Origin: Methylobacterium aquaticum
GTDB lineage: Bacteria > Pseudomonadota > Alphaproteobacteria > Rhizobiales > Beijerinckiaceae
NCBI RefSeq assembly: GCF_016804325.1
Contig: NZ_CP043627.1
Coordinates: 292,001-356,000, forward strand
Direction: 5' to 3'
Length of the DNA stretch: 64,000 nt
Part shown: positions 45,891-53,848 of the stretch, piece by piece
How positions within the stretch are numbered: the stretch's first letter is position 1
Layout: the number at the start of each line of letters is the position of its first letter
Notes under the pieces: generated by a model
What the model was told of the DNA's origin: nothing
What the model saw: the letters and a program-made list of their open reading frames with translations, nothing else
The model's database searches: none
Translations under genes and position numbers: made by a program

Positions 45891-46736
45891 ATGATCCGCA
45901 AGACGACCGGCAGGAAGACCCCGTTGCGCGCCGCCGCATTCCTCGCGGCCCTGCTCGCCGGCCTCTCGGGGGCAAGCGCCGATGCCACGCTCGACCGCAT
46001 CAAGGCCAAGGGCAAGTTCACCGTCGGGGTCATCCTGTCGGGGGCGCCGTTCGGCTTCATCGATCCGAAGACCCAGGAGCAGAAGGGCTTCAACATCGAC
46101 CTCGCCCGGGCGCTGGCGGACAAGCTCGGCGTCGCGCTCGAGACCGTCACGGTGACGCCGCCGAACCGGGTGCAGTTCCTGCAGCAGGGCAAGGTCGATG
46201 CGCTGCTCGCCAACATGCAGGTCACCGAGGACCGGGCGAAGATCATGGACTTCCCGCCCACGGTGTTCGACCGCGCCGGCGGCGCCGCGATCGGCCGCAA
46301 GGATAGCGGGATCAAGGACTGGGCCGACCTGAAGGGCAAGCCGGTCTGCGTCTCGCAGGGCTCGAACTTCACCCAGCCCCTGATCGAGCAATACGGCGCG
46401 GTGGTGAAGGGCCTGCCGAGCCAGCCGGAATCGCTGCTGGCGCTGAAGGGCGGCACCTGCGTGGTCGCGATCCATACCGGCGCCACTCTGGGCCTGATGC
46501 TCGAGGACCGCGCCGACGAGTGGAGGGATTACGGCATCCTGATCCCGACCGAGATCGTGCCGGCCGATTCGGTGGTGTGGATCCGCAAGGGCGAGAAGGA
46601 CACGGCGGCCGCCCTCGACAAGGCCCTGCGCGAGCTGATCGCCTCCGGCAAGCTCCTGGAGATCGCCAAGGCCAACCGGCTCCTCAACACGGCCTTCATC
46701 GAAGAGCAGCAGAAGGCGCTCTCGGCGGCGCGCTGA
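45891..46736 (+). CDS. amino-acid-type ABC transporter substrate-binding protein
   Basis: A 281-residue exported binding protein (SBP family 3) with a signal peptide ending near residue 30 (GLSGASA|DA). The body has LDRIKAKGKFTVGVILSGAPFGFID, GFNIDLARALADKLGVALETVTVTPPNRVQFLQQGKVDALLANM and DWADLKGKPVCVSQGSNF, all typical of polar amino acid and cystine receptors. With the two permeases and ATPase that follow it makes a complete importer. Family and neighbours suggest cystine or an S-substituted cysteine as ligand; this is inference. Confidence 0.9.
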   Translation: MIRKTTGRKTPLRAAAFLAALLAGLSGASADATLDRIKAKGKFTVGVILSGAPFGFIDPKTQEQKGFNIDLARALADKLGVALETVTVTPPNRVQFLQQGKVDALLANMQVTEDRAKIMDFPPTVFDRAGGAAIGRKDSGIKDWADLKGKPVCVSQGSNFTQPLIEQYGAVVKGLPSQPESLLALKGGTCVVAIHTGATLGLMLEDRADEWRDYGILIPTEIVPADSVVWIRKGEKDTAAALDKALRELIASGKLLEIAKANRLLNTAFIEEQQKALSAAR

Positions 46737-46756
46737 ACGGTCAAGGCGATACCAGG

Positions 46757-47497
46757 ATGCAGGACGCGGTCCGGGGCTTCATCGCCCTGGCTTCCCAGGT
46801 CGGGCTCAATTTCGACTTCCTGGCGAGCCCGTTCGAGCTGCGGATGTGGCTCGACGGGATGACGACGACGCTCGTCCTCGTCGCGCTGACCATCCCGCTC
46901 AGCCTCGCGGGCGGCGTCGTGCTGGCGGCGGCGCTGACCTCGGACCGGCTCTGGCTCGCCGGGCCGGCCCGGGCCTACGTGGAACTCACCCGCAACACCC
47001 CGACGCTGGTCCAGCTGATGTTCACGGTGCTCGTGGTCAACATGCTGATCTCGCAGGCGGTCGGCGGGGCGCAGAACAACCCGCTCGGCGCCTATTTCTG
47101 GCTCGTCGCGGTGGTGAGCCTGCACGTCGCGGCCCTCCACGCCGAGGCCCTGCGCGGCGGAATCGAGGCGGTGCCGGCGGCCACCGTCGAGGCGGCCAGG
47201 GGCCTCGGCTTCTCGCGGCTGGAGGTGCTGCGGGTGGTCGAGCTGCCGCTGGCGCTCCGCACGGCCTTGCCGGCGATCGTCAACAACCTCGTCAACCTCG
47301 TGAAGCTGACGACCATCGGCTACGCCGTCGCCGTCAACGAGATCACCTACGCCTCGCTGATGATCTGGACCCAGCGCGACAACGTCGTCGAACTGATGAT
47401 CGTGCTGCTCCTGTTCTTCAGCGCCATCAACCTCGCGGTGGCGCGGATCGGGTCCGCGGTCGAGCGGCGGCTGGCGGTGCCGGGATACGGACAGTGA
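46757..47497 (+). CDS. amino-acid-type ABC transporter permease 1
   Basis: A 246-residue inner-membrane protein of the HisM/TcyL family, with about five helices. Features are MWLDGMTTTLVLVALTIPLSLAGGVVLAAAL, AYVELTRNTPTLVQLMFTVLV and the cytoplasmic EAA loop LRGGIEAVPAATVEAARGLGFSRLEVLRVVELPLALRTALPAI. ATG 46757 follows accagg and lies 20 bases past the binding-protein stop. Its stop overlaps the GTG start of the second permease (GTGA). Confidence 0.9.
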   Translation: MQDAVRGFIALASQVGLNFDFLASPFELRMWLDGMTTTLVLVALTIPLSLAGGVVLAAALTSDRLWLAGPARAYVELTRNTPTLVQLMFTVLVVNMLISQAVGGAQNNPLGAYFWLVAVVSLHVAALHAEALRGGIEAVPAATVEAARGLGFSRLEVLRVVELPLALRTALPAIVNNLVNLVKLTTIGYAVAVNEITYASLMIWTQRDNVVELMIVLLLFFSAINLAVARIGSAVERRLAVPGYGQ

Positions 47498-48264
47498 CGG
47501 CCACCTCCTCGTCCGCGCGGCCATCCGCTGCGCCGCTCGTCATGGTCGCCGGGTTCTGCGCCGCGGTCGCGCTCTGGCTCGTCCTCGATCCGTCGCTGGC
47601 CCGGCTTCTGGTCGAGTGGTTGCCCTACCTCGCCCGCGGCTTCGCGATGAACATCCTGATCAGCGTCCTCGCTATGGCGGGCGGCACGCTCGCCGGCGTG
47701 GCGCTCGGGGCGATGGAACTCAGCCGGATGCGGCTCGTGCGGGCCCCGGCCGTCGCCTACGTGCAGGTCTTCCGCAACGCCCCGCACCTCGTGCTGATCT
47801 TTGCCACCACCTACATCTTCCCGTTCGAGATCGTGGCGTTCGGCCATTACATCCCGTTCCCCGACTGGGTGAAGGCGGTGATCGGCCTCGCGATCCCGGC
47901 GAGCGCGCACACCGCCGAGATCACCCGCGGCGCCCTGCAATCGATCCCGACGCCGCAATGGGACGCCGCCAGGGGCCTCGGCTTCTCGCGGATCGAGGCC
48001 CTGCGCTTCATCATCCTGCCCCAGTGCCTGCGTCGCGCCCTGCCGCCGTGGATGAACCTCTATGCCTCGATCTGCATGGGCACGGCGCTGGCCTCGCTCG
48101 TCGGCGTCCACGAGCTGCTGCATGCCGCGACCGATGCCAGCACGGCGGTGAGCCGCACCGACTTCACGGTGCTCACCTACGTGACGGTGCTCTTCGCCTT
48201 CTTCCTGTTCTGCTACCCGGTCTCGCGCCTCACGCAGCGGCTCGAGCGGCGGCTTGCTCGCTAA
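47494..48264 (+). CDS. amino-acid-type ABC transporter permease 2
   Basis: A 256-residue inner-membrane permease of the same family, from a GTG that overlaps the previous stop codon. It has FAMNILISVLAMAGGTLAGVALG, YVQVFRNAPHLVLIFATTYIFPFEI and the EAA loop TRGALQSIPTPQWDAARGLGFSRIEALRFIILPQCLRRALPPWM. With the first permease it forms the heterodimeric channel. Expected partner of the ATPase that follows. Confidence 0.9.
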   Translation: MTATSSSARPSAAPLVMVAGFCAAVALWLVLDPSLARLLVEWLPYLARGFAMNILISVLAMAGGTLAGVALGAMELSRMRLVRAPAVAYVQVFRNAPHLVLIFATTYIFPFEIVAFGHYIPFPDWVKAVIGLAIPASAHTAEITRGALQSIPTPQWDAARGLGFSRIEALRFIILPQCLRRALPPWMNLYASICMGTALASLVGVHELLHAATDASTAVSRTDFTVLTYVTVLFAFFLFCYPVSRLTQRLERRLAR

Positions 48265-48274
48265 GATTTGCCCG

Positions 48275-49072
48275 ATGAGTCCCGACATCATGACCGCGTC
48301 GCCCGCTCCCCTCGTCGCCCTCGAGGACGTGCATCTGAGCTTCGGGGACAACGAGGTGCTGAAGGGCATCGACCTGACTGTCGCCCGCGGCGAGGCGGTG
48401 TCGATCATCGGCCCGTCGGGCTCCGGCAAGTCGACGATCCTGCGCTGCATCAACGCCCTGCTCGCGCCGAGCTCGGGCCGGATCACCGTCAACGGCGTGC
48501 GGGTCGATACGCTGCGGACCGAAGCCGAGCGCATCGGCCTGCGCAAGCGCATCGGCATCGTGTTCCAGCAATACAACCTGTTCCCGCATCTCACGGTGCT
48601 CGACAACATCACCATCGCGCCGGTCCGCATCCTCAAGGAGAAGCGGGCGGCGGCCGAGCGACATGCCCGCGAATTGCTGGAGCGGGTGCGCCTCGCCGAC
48701 AAGGTCGCAGCCTATCCGGGCCAGCTCTCCGGCGGGCAGCAGCAGCGCGTCGCGATCGCCCGCGCGCTCGCCATGCGGCCGGACCTGGTGCTGTTCGACG
48801 AGGTGACCTCGGCCCTCGACCCCGAGACGGTCGGCGAGGTGCTGGCGGTGATCCGCGGCCTCGTGCGCGAGGGCATGACCAGCCTCCTCGTCACCCACGA
48901 GATGCGCTTCGCCGAGGAGATCAGCGACCGGATCGTGTTCACCGAGAACGGCCGCATCGTCGAGGACGGCCCGCCCGAGCAGATTTTTCACCGCTCGCAG
49001 AACCCGCGCATCCGGCAATTCGTGCGCGGGCTCGGCGACCGCGAGGCGGTGCAGCCCGGCGAAGGGATCTGA
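48275..49072 (+). CDS. amino-acid-type ABC transporter ATP-binding protein
   Basis: A 265-residue ATPase: Walker A GPSGSGKSTILRCINAL (the RCINAL extension is typical of polar amino acid transporters), Q-loop IVFQQYNLFPHLTVLDN, signature LSGGQQQRVAIARALA, Walker B LVLFDEVTSALDPE and H-loop LVTHEMRFAEEI. ATG 48275 lies ten bases past the permease stop; a longer TTG start overlapping the permease is less likely. Completes the importer, with one ATPase as a homodimer. Confidence 0.92.
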   Translation: MSPDIMTASPAPLVALEDVHLSFGDNEVLKGIDLTVARGEAVSIIGPSGSGKSTILRCINALLAPSSGRITVNGVRVDTLRTEAERIGLRKRIGIVFQQYNLFPHLTVLDNITIAPVRILKEKRAAAERHARELLERVRLADKVAAYPGQLSGGQQQRVAIARALAMRPDLVLFDEVTSALDPETVGEVLAVIRGLVREGMTSLLVTHEMRFAEEISDRIVFTENGRIVEDGPPEQIFHRSQNPRIRQFVRGLGDREAVQPGEGI

Positions 49073-49076
49073 CCCG

Positions 49077-50408
49077 ATGAAAACCGCGCTCACCCACGGT
49101 CTCGCCGCCGCCATCGCCGGCTCGACACCCTCGGAGGAGGCCATCGCGGCAGGGCGGCTCGCGATCCTCGATCTCCTCGCCTGCGCGCTCGGCGGCGCCG
49201 ACGACCGCTCGACCGGGATCCTGGTCGAGACCCTGGGGACCGGCCCCGGCCCGTCGGTGCTGATCGGCCGGTCCGGGCGCGCCGATCCCTTCACCGCCGC
49301 CCTGGTCAACGGCCATGCCGGCCACGTCCTCGATTACGACGACGTCCATGCCAGCGTGCGCGGCCATCCGACGGTGGTGATCCTGCCGGCCCTGCTCGCC
49401 ATCGCCGGCACGCGCCCGGTCGCCGCCCGGGACCTGATCGCCGCCTATATCGTCGGCCTGGAGGCGATGGCGCGGCTCGGACTGGCGCTCGGCGCGCGCC
49501 ACTACGAGACCGGCTTTCATGCCACCGCGACCCTCGGGCCCGTCGGCGCCGCGGCGGCGGTGGCGCATCTGCTGCGATTTCAGCCGGAGACGATCGCGGT
49601 GGCGCTCGGCCTTGCCGCGACGCAATCAGCGGGCCTGCGGCTGCAATTCGGCTATGACGCCAAGCCGCTCCATGCGGGCCTCGCCGCCCGCGCGGGCCTG
49701 ACGGCGGCGCGCCTCGCGCAAGGCGGCCTCTCCGGCGCGCCGGACTTCCTCGACGGCCCGATCGGCTTCCTCGATGCCTTCGGCTTCGGCGCGACGGCAC
49801 CCGAGCGCCTGCTCGCCGGCTGGGGCGCGCCGTGGCAGATCCTGAAGCCCGGTCTCACCCTCAAGGCATTCCCGTGCTGCACGGCGGCCCACCCGGTGGC
49901 GGTCGGGGCGCTGGCGCTTCGCGAGGCCGATGCCTTGCGGGCGGAGGCGGTCGAGTCCGTCGGTCTCACCTTCCCGCCCGGCGGCGATGCGGCCCTCGTC
50001 GTGTCGCGCCCCACCACCGGGATCGAGGCCCGGTTCAGCCCGGAATACATCTTCGCCGCCGCGCTCACCGACGGCGCGCTCGGCATCGCTCACTTCGACG
50101 AGCGGCCGGTGCGGCCGGACCTCGCGGCGCTCGCCGCCCGCGTCTCGCGCCGCCACGACGAGACGGCGCCGCGCCTCTCGGCCGACCCGGCGACGCGGTT
50201 CGTGGTCCTCGACGTCACCCTCAGGGATGGCGGGCGGATGAGCCGGCGGATCGAGGGCCTGCCGGGCCTGACCGATGCCCGGGGAAAATTCCGCGACGCG
50301 ACCGGGGGCGCCGAAGCTTACGCCGGGATCCCGGACCTCGTCGCCCGGATGCACGACGAAGCCGACCTCGCCCGCCTCCTCACCTTGCTCGGCCAGAGCC
50401 GTTCCTGA
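49077..50408 (+). CDS. MmgE/PrpD family protein
   Basis: A 443-residue protein four bases past the ATPase stop. Motifs are LLACALGGADDRSTG, VNGHAGHVLDYDDVHASVRGHPTVVILPALLA near the N-terminus (the conserved family stretch), GFHATATLGPVGAAAAV and FPCCTAAHPVAVGALALREADAL. Family members include 2-methylcitrate dehydratase and other hydro-lyases. Here the context is amino-acid-type uptake plus a flavin monooxygenase, so a different lyase substrate is likely; none can be named. The cluster order suggests joint transcription. Confidence 0.88.
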   Translation: MKTALTHGLAAAIAGSTPSEEAIAAGRLAILDLLACALGGADDRSTGILVETLGTGPGPSVLIGRSGRADPFTAALVNGHAGHVLDYDDVHASVRGHPTVVILPALLAIAGTRPVAARDLIAAYIVGLEAMARLGLALGARHYETGFHATATLGPVGAAAAVAHLLRFQPETIAVALGLAATQSAGLRLQFGYDAKPLHAGLAARAGLTAARLAQGGLSGAPDFLDGPIGFLDAFGFGATAPERLLAGWGAPWQILKPGLTLKAFPCCTAAHPVAVGALALREADALRAEAVESVGLTFPPGGDAALVVSRPTTGIEARFSPEYIFAAALTDGALGIAHFDERPVRPDLAALAARVSRRHDETAPRLSADPATRFVVLDVTLRDGGRMSRRIEGLPGLTDARGKFRDATGGAEAYAGIPDLVARMHDEADLARLLTLLGQSRS

Positions 50409-50427
50409 TCACCTGAAAGTCGCCGCC

Positions 50428-51732
50428 ATGACCGCTCCCCGCCGCATGCATCTCGGTCTCTTCCTCCAGGGCGCCGGCCACCACGTCTCCGGCTGGCGTC
50501 ACGCCGACGCCGAATCGGGCAGCGAGAATCTCGACCTGCTGCTCCGGGTGGTGAAGGCGGCCGAGGCCGCGAAGTTCGACATGGTGTTCCTCGCCGACGG
50601 CCTGACCAGCGGCGTCGACGCCCACCCCTCGATGATCGCCCGGTTCGAGCCGCTGACCCTGCTCGGCGCCCTCGCCATGGTGACCGAGCGGATCGGCCTC
50701 GCGGCCACCGCCTCCACCACCTACGGCGAGCCCTACCACCTCGCCCGCGCCTTCGCGTCGATCGATCACCTGAGCCACGGCCGCGCGGCCTGGAACATCG
50801 TGACCACCTCCTACGCCCGCTCGGCCAACAACTTTTCCAAGAGCCATCCCGAGCACGACGCCCGCTACGCCATCGCGGAAGAGTTCGTCGAGGTGGTGCG
50901 CGGCCTGTGGGACAGCTGGGCCGACGACGCCTTCCCGAAGGACAAGGACCGCGGCGTCTATGCCGATCCGGCCAAGGTGCGGGTGCTCGACCACGCCGGA
51001 AAATACTATTCGGTGAAGGGCCCGCTCAACATCCCGCGCTCGCCGCAGGGCCACCCGGTGCTGATCCAGGCCGGCTCCTCGGGGCCCGGTCAGGATCTCG
51101 CGGCGCGGGCGGCCGACATCGTGTTCACCGCCCAGGCGAGCCTGCCCGAGGCGCAGGCCTTCTACCGCAGCCTGAAGGCCCGGGTCGCCGGGTTCGGCCG
51201 CGATCCCGCCTCGGTCGCGGTAATGCCGGGCTTCCTGCCGGTGGTCGGGCGCAGCCTCAAGGAGGCGAGCGAGAAGCTGAGCGAGCTCGACCGCTGGACC
51301 CCGATCGCCAGCGCGATGCCGCTGCTCGAGGAGCGCATCGGCCATTCCCTCTCCGCTTACGACCTCGACGGACCGCTGCCCGACCTGCCGATCTCCGACC
51401 AGCTGCGCAGCCGCGCCGAATTGCTGACGGAGCTCGCCCGCCGCGAGGGCCTGACGATCCGCCAGCTCGCCCTGCGCGTCGCGGCCGGCCGCGGCCACCA
51501 CATCGTGCTCGGCACCGCCAGCGACGTCGCCGACCGGATGCAGGAGTGGTTCGCGAGCGGGGCGGCCGACGGCTTCAACGTGATGCCCCCCTACTTCCCG
51601 GCCGGCCTCGACGACTTCGTGACCCAGGTCGTGCCGATCCTGCAGGAGCGCGGCCTGTTCCGCACCGAGTACGAGGGCACCACCCTGCGCGATCATCTCG
51701 GGATCGCGCGGCCGGCCTGGCCGGGGGCGTGA
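50428..51732 (+). CDS. LLM-class flavin-dependent monooxygenase (NtaA/SnaA/DszA/CmoJ-like)
   Basis: A 434-residue luciferase-like monooxygenase that uses reduced FMN from a separate reductase. Diagnostic segments: GLFLQGAGHHVSGWRH, FDMVFLADGLTSG, TYGEPYHLARAFASIDHLSHGRAAWNIVTTSYARSANNF and HPVLIQAGSSGPGQDLAARAADIVFTAQ. This branch includes nitrilotriacetate, dibenzothiophene-sulfone and S-alkyl-cysteine monooxygenases (CmoJ/YtnJ). Next to a cystine-type importer and a sulfonate-type binding protein, cleavage of a C-S or S-substituted compound to release sulfur is the best guess. No flavin reductase gene is seen nearby. Confidence 0.9.
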   Translation: MTAPRRMHLGLFLQGAGHHVSGWRHADAESGSENLDLLLRVVKAAEAAKFDMVFLADGLTSGVDAHPSMIARFEPLTLLGALAMVTERIGLAATASTTYGEPYHLARAFASIDHLSHGRAAWNIVTTSYARSANNFSKSHPEHDARYAIAEEFVEVVRGLWDSWADDAFPKDKDRGVYADPAKVRVLDHAGKYYSVKGPLNIPRSPQGHPVLIQAGSSGPGQDLAARAADIVFTAQASLPEAQAFYRSLKARVAGFGRDPASVAVMPGFLPVVGRSLKEASEKLSELDRWTPIASAMPLLEERIGHSLSAYDLDGPLPDLPISDQLRSRAELLTELARREGLTIRQLALRVAAGRGHHIVLGTASDVADRMQEWFASGAADGFNVMPPYFPAGLDDFVTQVVPILQERGLFRTEYEGTTLRDHLGIARPAWPGA

Positions 51733-51772
51733 CGGCTTTGCCGATTGGTCTCGACAGAACTCGAACTCACCG

Positions 51773-51811
51773 CGTCAGTCCGGGGCCGCGAAAGCGGAGC
51801 CCGGAATGACG
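51773..51811. repeat. dispersed GC-rich repeat, copy 3
   Basis: CGTCAGTCCGGGGCCGCGAA followed by AGCGGAGCCCGGAATGACG, 40 bases past the monooxygenase stop. It is 39 bases long like the copy at 43164-43202, and identical to the copy at 33280-33314 over that copy's length. Confidence 0.75.
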
Positions 51812-51918
51812 AAGAGGGTGTCAAAATTATCGAGAACGTCGAACAGGCCCCGGAACGAGTCGGCCGGCGATCTCGCTCGAAACAGCTCTGATGTGAGCCT
51901 GCCTGTACGTTCAAACAG

Positions 51919-51954
51919 CACTGCCCGGCGAAGCGGCCGCTTCGCCGGGCAGTG
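51919..51954. terminator. perfect 36-base palindrome between convergent genes
   Basis: CACTGCCCGGCGAAGCGG and its exact complement meet at 51936/51937 without a spacer, centred on the NotI-like GCGGCCGC. Both sides end in T-containing runs (tgtgtttt on plus, ctgttt on minus). It lies between the end of the organosulfur cluster and the end of the stress-type membrane protein gene and could terminate both. Confidence 0.65.
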
Positions 51955-52007
51955 TGTTTTACAGCATCGAAGACCGATCGCACCGCGACCGGCTTCGCAG
52001 GTCCTGC

Positions 52008-52322
52008 TTACTTGGTGGTGGTCGAGCCCGTCGACTTCGGCTCGGCCGGCACCGGATAGGCCGGGTTGCCGGCCGGGACGCCGGCGCTGTTCGACGACGA
52101 GACGCCGCCGCTGCCGTTCGGCGAGCCGGTGATCTGCTGGCGCGAGGCGTCCTGGCTCTGGCTGGCGTAGTCCTTCGGGGCGTTGGCGCCGTTCCAGCCG
52201 AGCAGGGCCACCATGGCGACCGCCAGGAGGGCGAGGCTGCCGAGCAGCACGTAGAGGACGGGGCGGCCCTTCGCGCCCTGGCGGGCCGCGGTCGGGGTCT
52301 CGACGGTGCGGTTGTTGTCCAT
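52008..52322 (-). CDS. single-pass membrane protein with an EcfG promoter
   Basis: A 104-residue protein. Residues 1-20 are charged and hydrophilic, residues 21-43 form one membrane helix (VLYVLLGSLALLAVAMVALLG), and the rest is a low-complexity Ser/Gly/Pro/Asn-rich tail likely to lie outside the membrane. No family recognised. The gene has a textbook general-stress promoter (GGAAC-N16-CGTT, 52386-52410) 64 bases upstream of its ATG, so it should belong to the EcfG regulon. Function unknown; a role in envelope stress or desiccation is a reasonable guess. Confidence 0.8.
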   Translation of the reverse strand: MDNNRTVETPTAARQGAKGRPVLYVLLGSLALLAVAMVALLGWNGANAPKDYASQSQDASRQQITGSPNGSGGVSSSNSAGVPAGNPAYPVPAEPKSTGSTTTK

Positions 52323-52385
52323 GATGGAACCTCGGGCTCGAGGCTCGGCGGGCGAGGCGCCGAGCGGTGATCGGTGTGTCCGGGC

Positions 52386-52410
52386 AACGTCACCGATCGG
52401 CCGAGGTTCC
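52386..52410 (-). promoter_or_regulatory. EcfG-type general stress promoter
   Basis: Read on the minus strand: GGAAC (52410-52406), 16 bases, CGTT (52389-52386), an exact match to the alphaproteobacterial EcfG consensus, 64 bases before the ATG at 52322. The only such exact match found upstream of a gene in this window. Confidence 0.8.
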
Positions 52411-52449
52411 TCGCATGGCCCGGATGCCGCGGGCGTTCGGCCCGTCGCT

Positions 52450-53457
52450 CTACTTGCCGGTCAGCAGCATGATCTTGCCGAGATGGGCGCTCGATTCCAT
52501 CAGCTCGTGCGCCGCCCGCGCCTCGTCGAGCGGGAAGGTGGCGTGGATGACCGGCTTGACGGTGCCGGATTCGAGCAGCGGCCAGACCTCCTTGCGCAGG
52601 CCCTCGGCGATGGCGGCCTTCTGTGCCACGGTGCGCGGGCGCAGGGTCGAGCCGGTGACGGTCAGGCGCCGGATCATGATCGGCGTCAGGTTGAGGTTCT
52701 CGGCCTGGAACCCCTGCAGGAAGGCGATGATGACGAGCCGGCCCTCCAGCGCCAGCGACTTCACGTTGCGCTCCAGATAGGCGGCGCCGACCATGTCGAG
52801 GATCACGTCGACCCCCTTGCCGTCGGTCAGGCTTTTCACCTCGGCGGCGAAATCCGCCTCGCGATAGTTGATCGCGTGGTCGGCCCCGAGCGACTCGCAG
52901 AAGGCGCACTTTTCGGCCGAGCCGGCGGTGGCGTAGACCGTGGCGCCGAACTTTTTCGCGAGCTGGATCGCCGTCGAGCCGATGCCGCTCGAGCCGCCAT
53001 GGACCAGGAAGCGCTCGCCCGGTTGCAGGCGCCCGCGCTCGAACACGTTCGTCCAGACCGTCCAATAGTTCTCCGGCAGGCCCGCCGCCTCGACGAGCGA
53101 GAGCGGGCCGGGCCTCGGCAGGCAGAGCGCGGCCTCCGCGACGCAATATTCGGCATAGCCGCCGCTGATCGTCAGCGCGCAGACCTCCTGGCCCTCGGCG
53201 AGACCGGTGACGCCGTCACCGAGCGCGGCGACGCGGCCGGCGATCTCCAGCCCCGGCACCTCGGTGGCGCCGGGCGGCGGCGGGTACTTGCCGGCGCGCT
53301 GCTGGCAATCGGGCCGGTTCACGCCCGCCGCCACGACCTCGACCAGCACCTGGCCCGGCCCCGGGCGCGGCACCGGCACGGTCTCGATCCCGATCACCTC
53401 CGGACCGCCGGCCCCGTTGAAGCGGACCTGGCGCATGGTGGTGGGGATCGACGGCAT
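52450..53457 (-). CDS. NAD(P)H:quinone oxidoreductase (zinc-less MDR, PIG3/QOR2-like)
   Basis: A 335-residue medium-chain dehydrogenase/reductase. Motifs: MRQVRFNGAGGPEVIGIETVPVPRPGPGQVLVEVVAAGVNRPDCQQRAGKYPPPPGATEVPGLEIAG (shown here only as the recognisable start), then LPENYWTVWTNVFERG, the NADP-type fold FLVHGGSSGIGSTAIQLAKKFGATVYATAGSAEK and GRLVIIAFLQGFQAENLNL. It lacks structural zinc cysteines. PIG3-type enzymes reduce quinones with NADPH and protect from oxidants. ATG 53457 has GGAG seven bases upstream; an ATG five codons earlier is possible. Confidence 0.9.
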   Translation of the reverse strand: MPSIPTTMRQVRFNGAGGPEVIGIETVPVPRPGPGQVLVEVVAAGVNRPDCQQRAGKYPPPPGATEVPGLEIAGRVAALGDGVTGLAEGQEVCALTISGGYAEYCVAEAALCLPRPGPLSLVEAAGLPENYWTVWTNVFERGRLQPGERFLVHGGSSGIGSTAIQLAKKFGATVYATAGSAEKCAFCESLGADHAINYREADFAAEVKSLTDGKGVDVILDMVGAAYLERNVKSLALEGRLVIIAFLQGFQAENLNLTPIMIRRLTVTGSTLRPRTVAQKAAIAEGLRKEVWPLLESGTVKPVIHATFPLDEARAAHELMESSAHLGKIMLLTGK

Positions 53458-53590
53458 GGGGCGGCTCCGCATTGACGGGATGTGCGCCCTTACCTGCCGC
53501 GCGGGCCGCCGGCCGGCAAGGGGCTCAGCGACGCTGCCGACGATACACGACAGGACCGTTCACCTGAGGCTCCGCCCCTTCCCACCCGCG

Positions 53591-53711
53591 ACCTCATCCT
53601 GAGGTGTGAACGAAGTGAGCCTCGAAGGAGGGCTCCAGAGAGCACCGAGACTTCTGGAGCCCTCCTTCGAGGTTAGTCCATCAGTGATGGACTAACACCT
53701 CAGGATGAGGT
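53591..53711. repeat. nested triple-palindrome repeat
   Basis: The gap of about 390 bases between the quinone reductase and upp genes has no gene but contains this element. Outer arms ACCTCATCCTGAGGTGT (53591-53607) and ACACCTCAGGATGAGGT (53695-53711) are perfect complements; inner arms of 20 bases (53620-53639 and 53653-53672) also pair perfectly; and TTAGTCCATCA g TGATGGACTAA (53673-53695) forms a third hairpin. The outer arms are themselves nearly palindromic. Confidence 0.85.
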
Positions 53712-53848
53712 GAAGGGTGGGAGATCCCCATGATCGGCAGGCTTCACGCCACTGTCGTGCACTGTGAAGCCGCGACTGCAACTCTGCCCAGTCCCTTGAT
53801 TTGCATCATGTTTATCACCGAACCGGTGACCGCTCCGGCGAATGGTAC

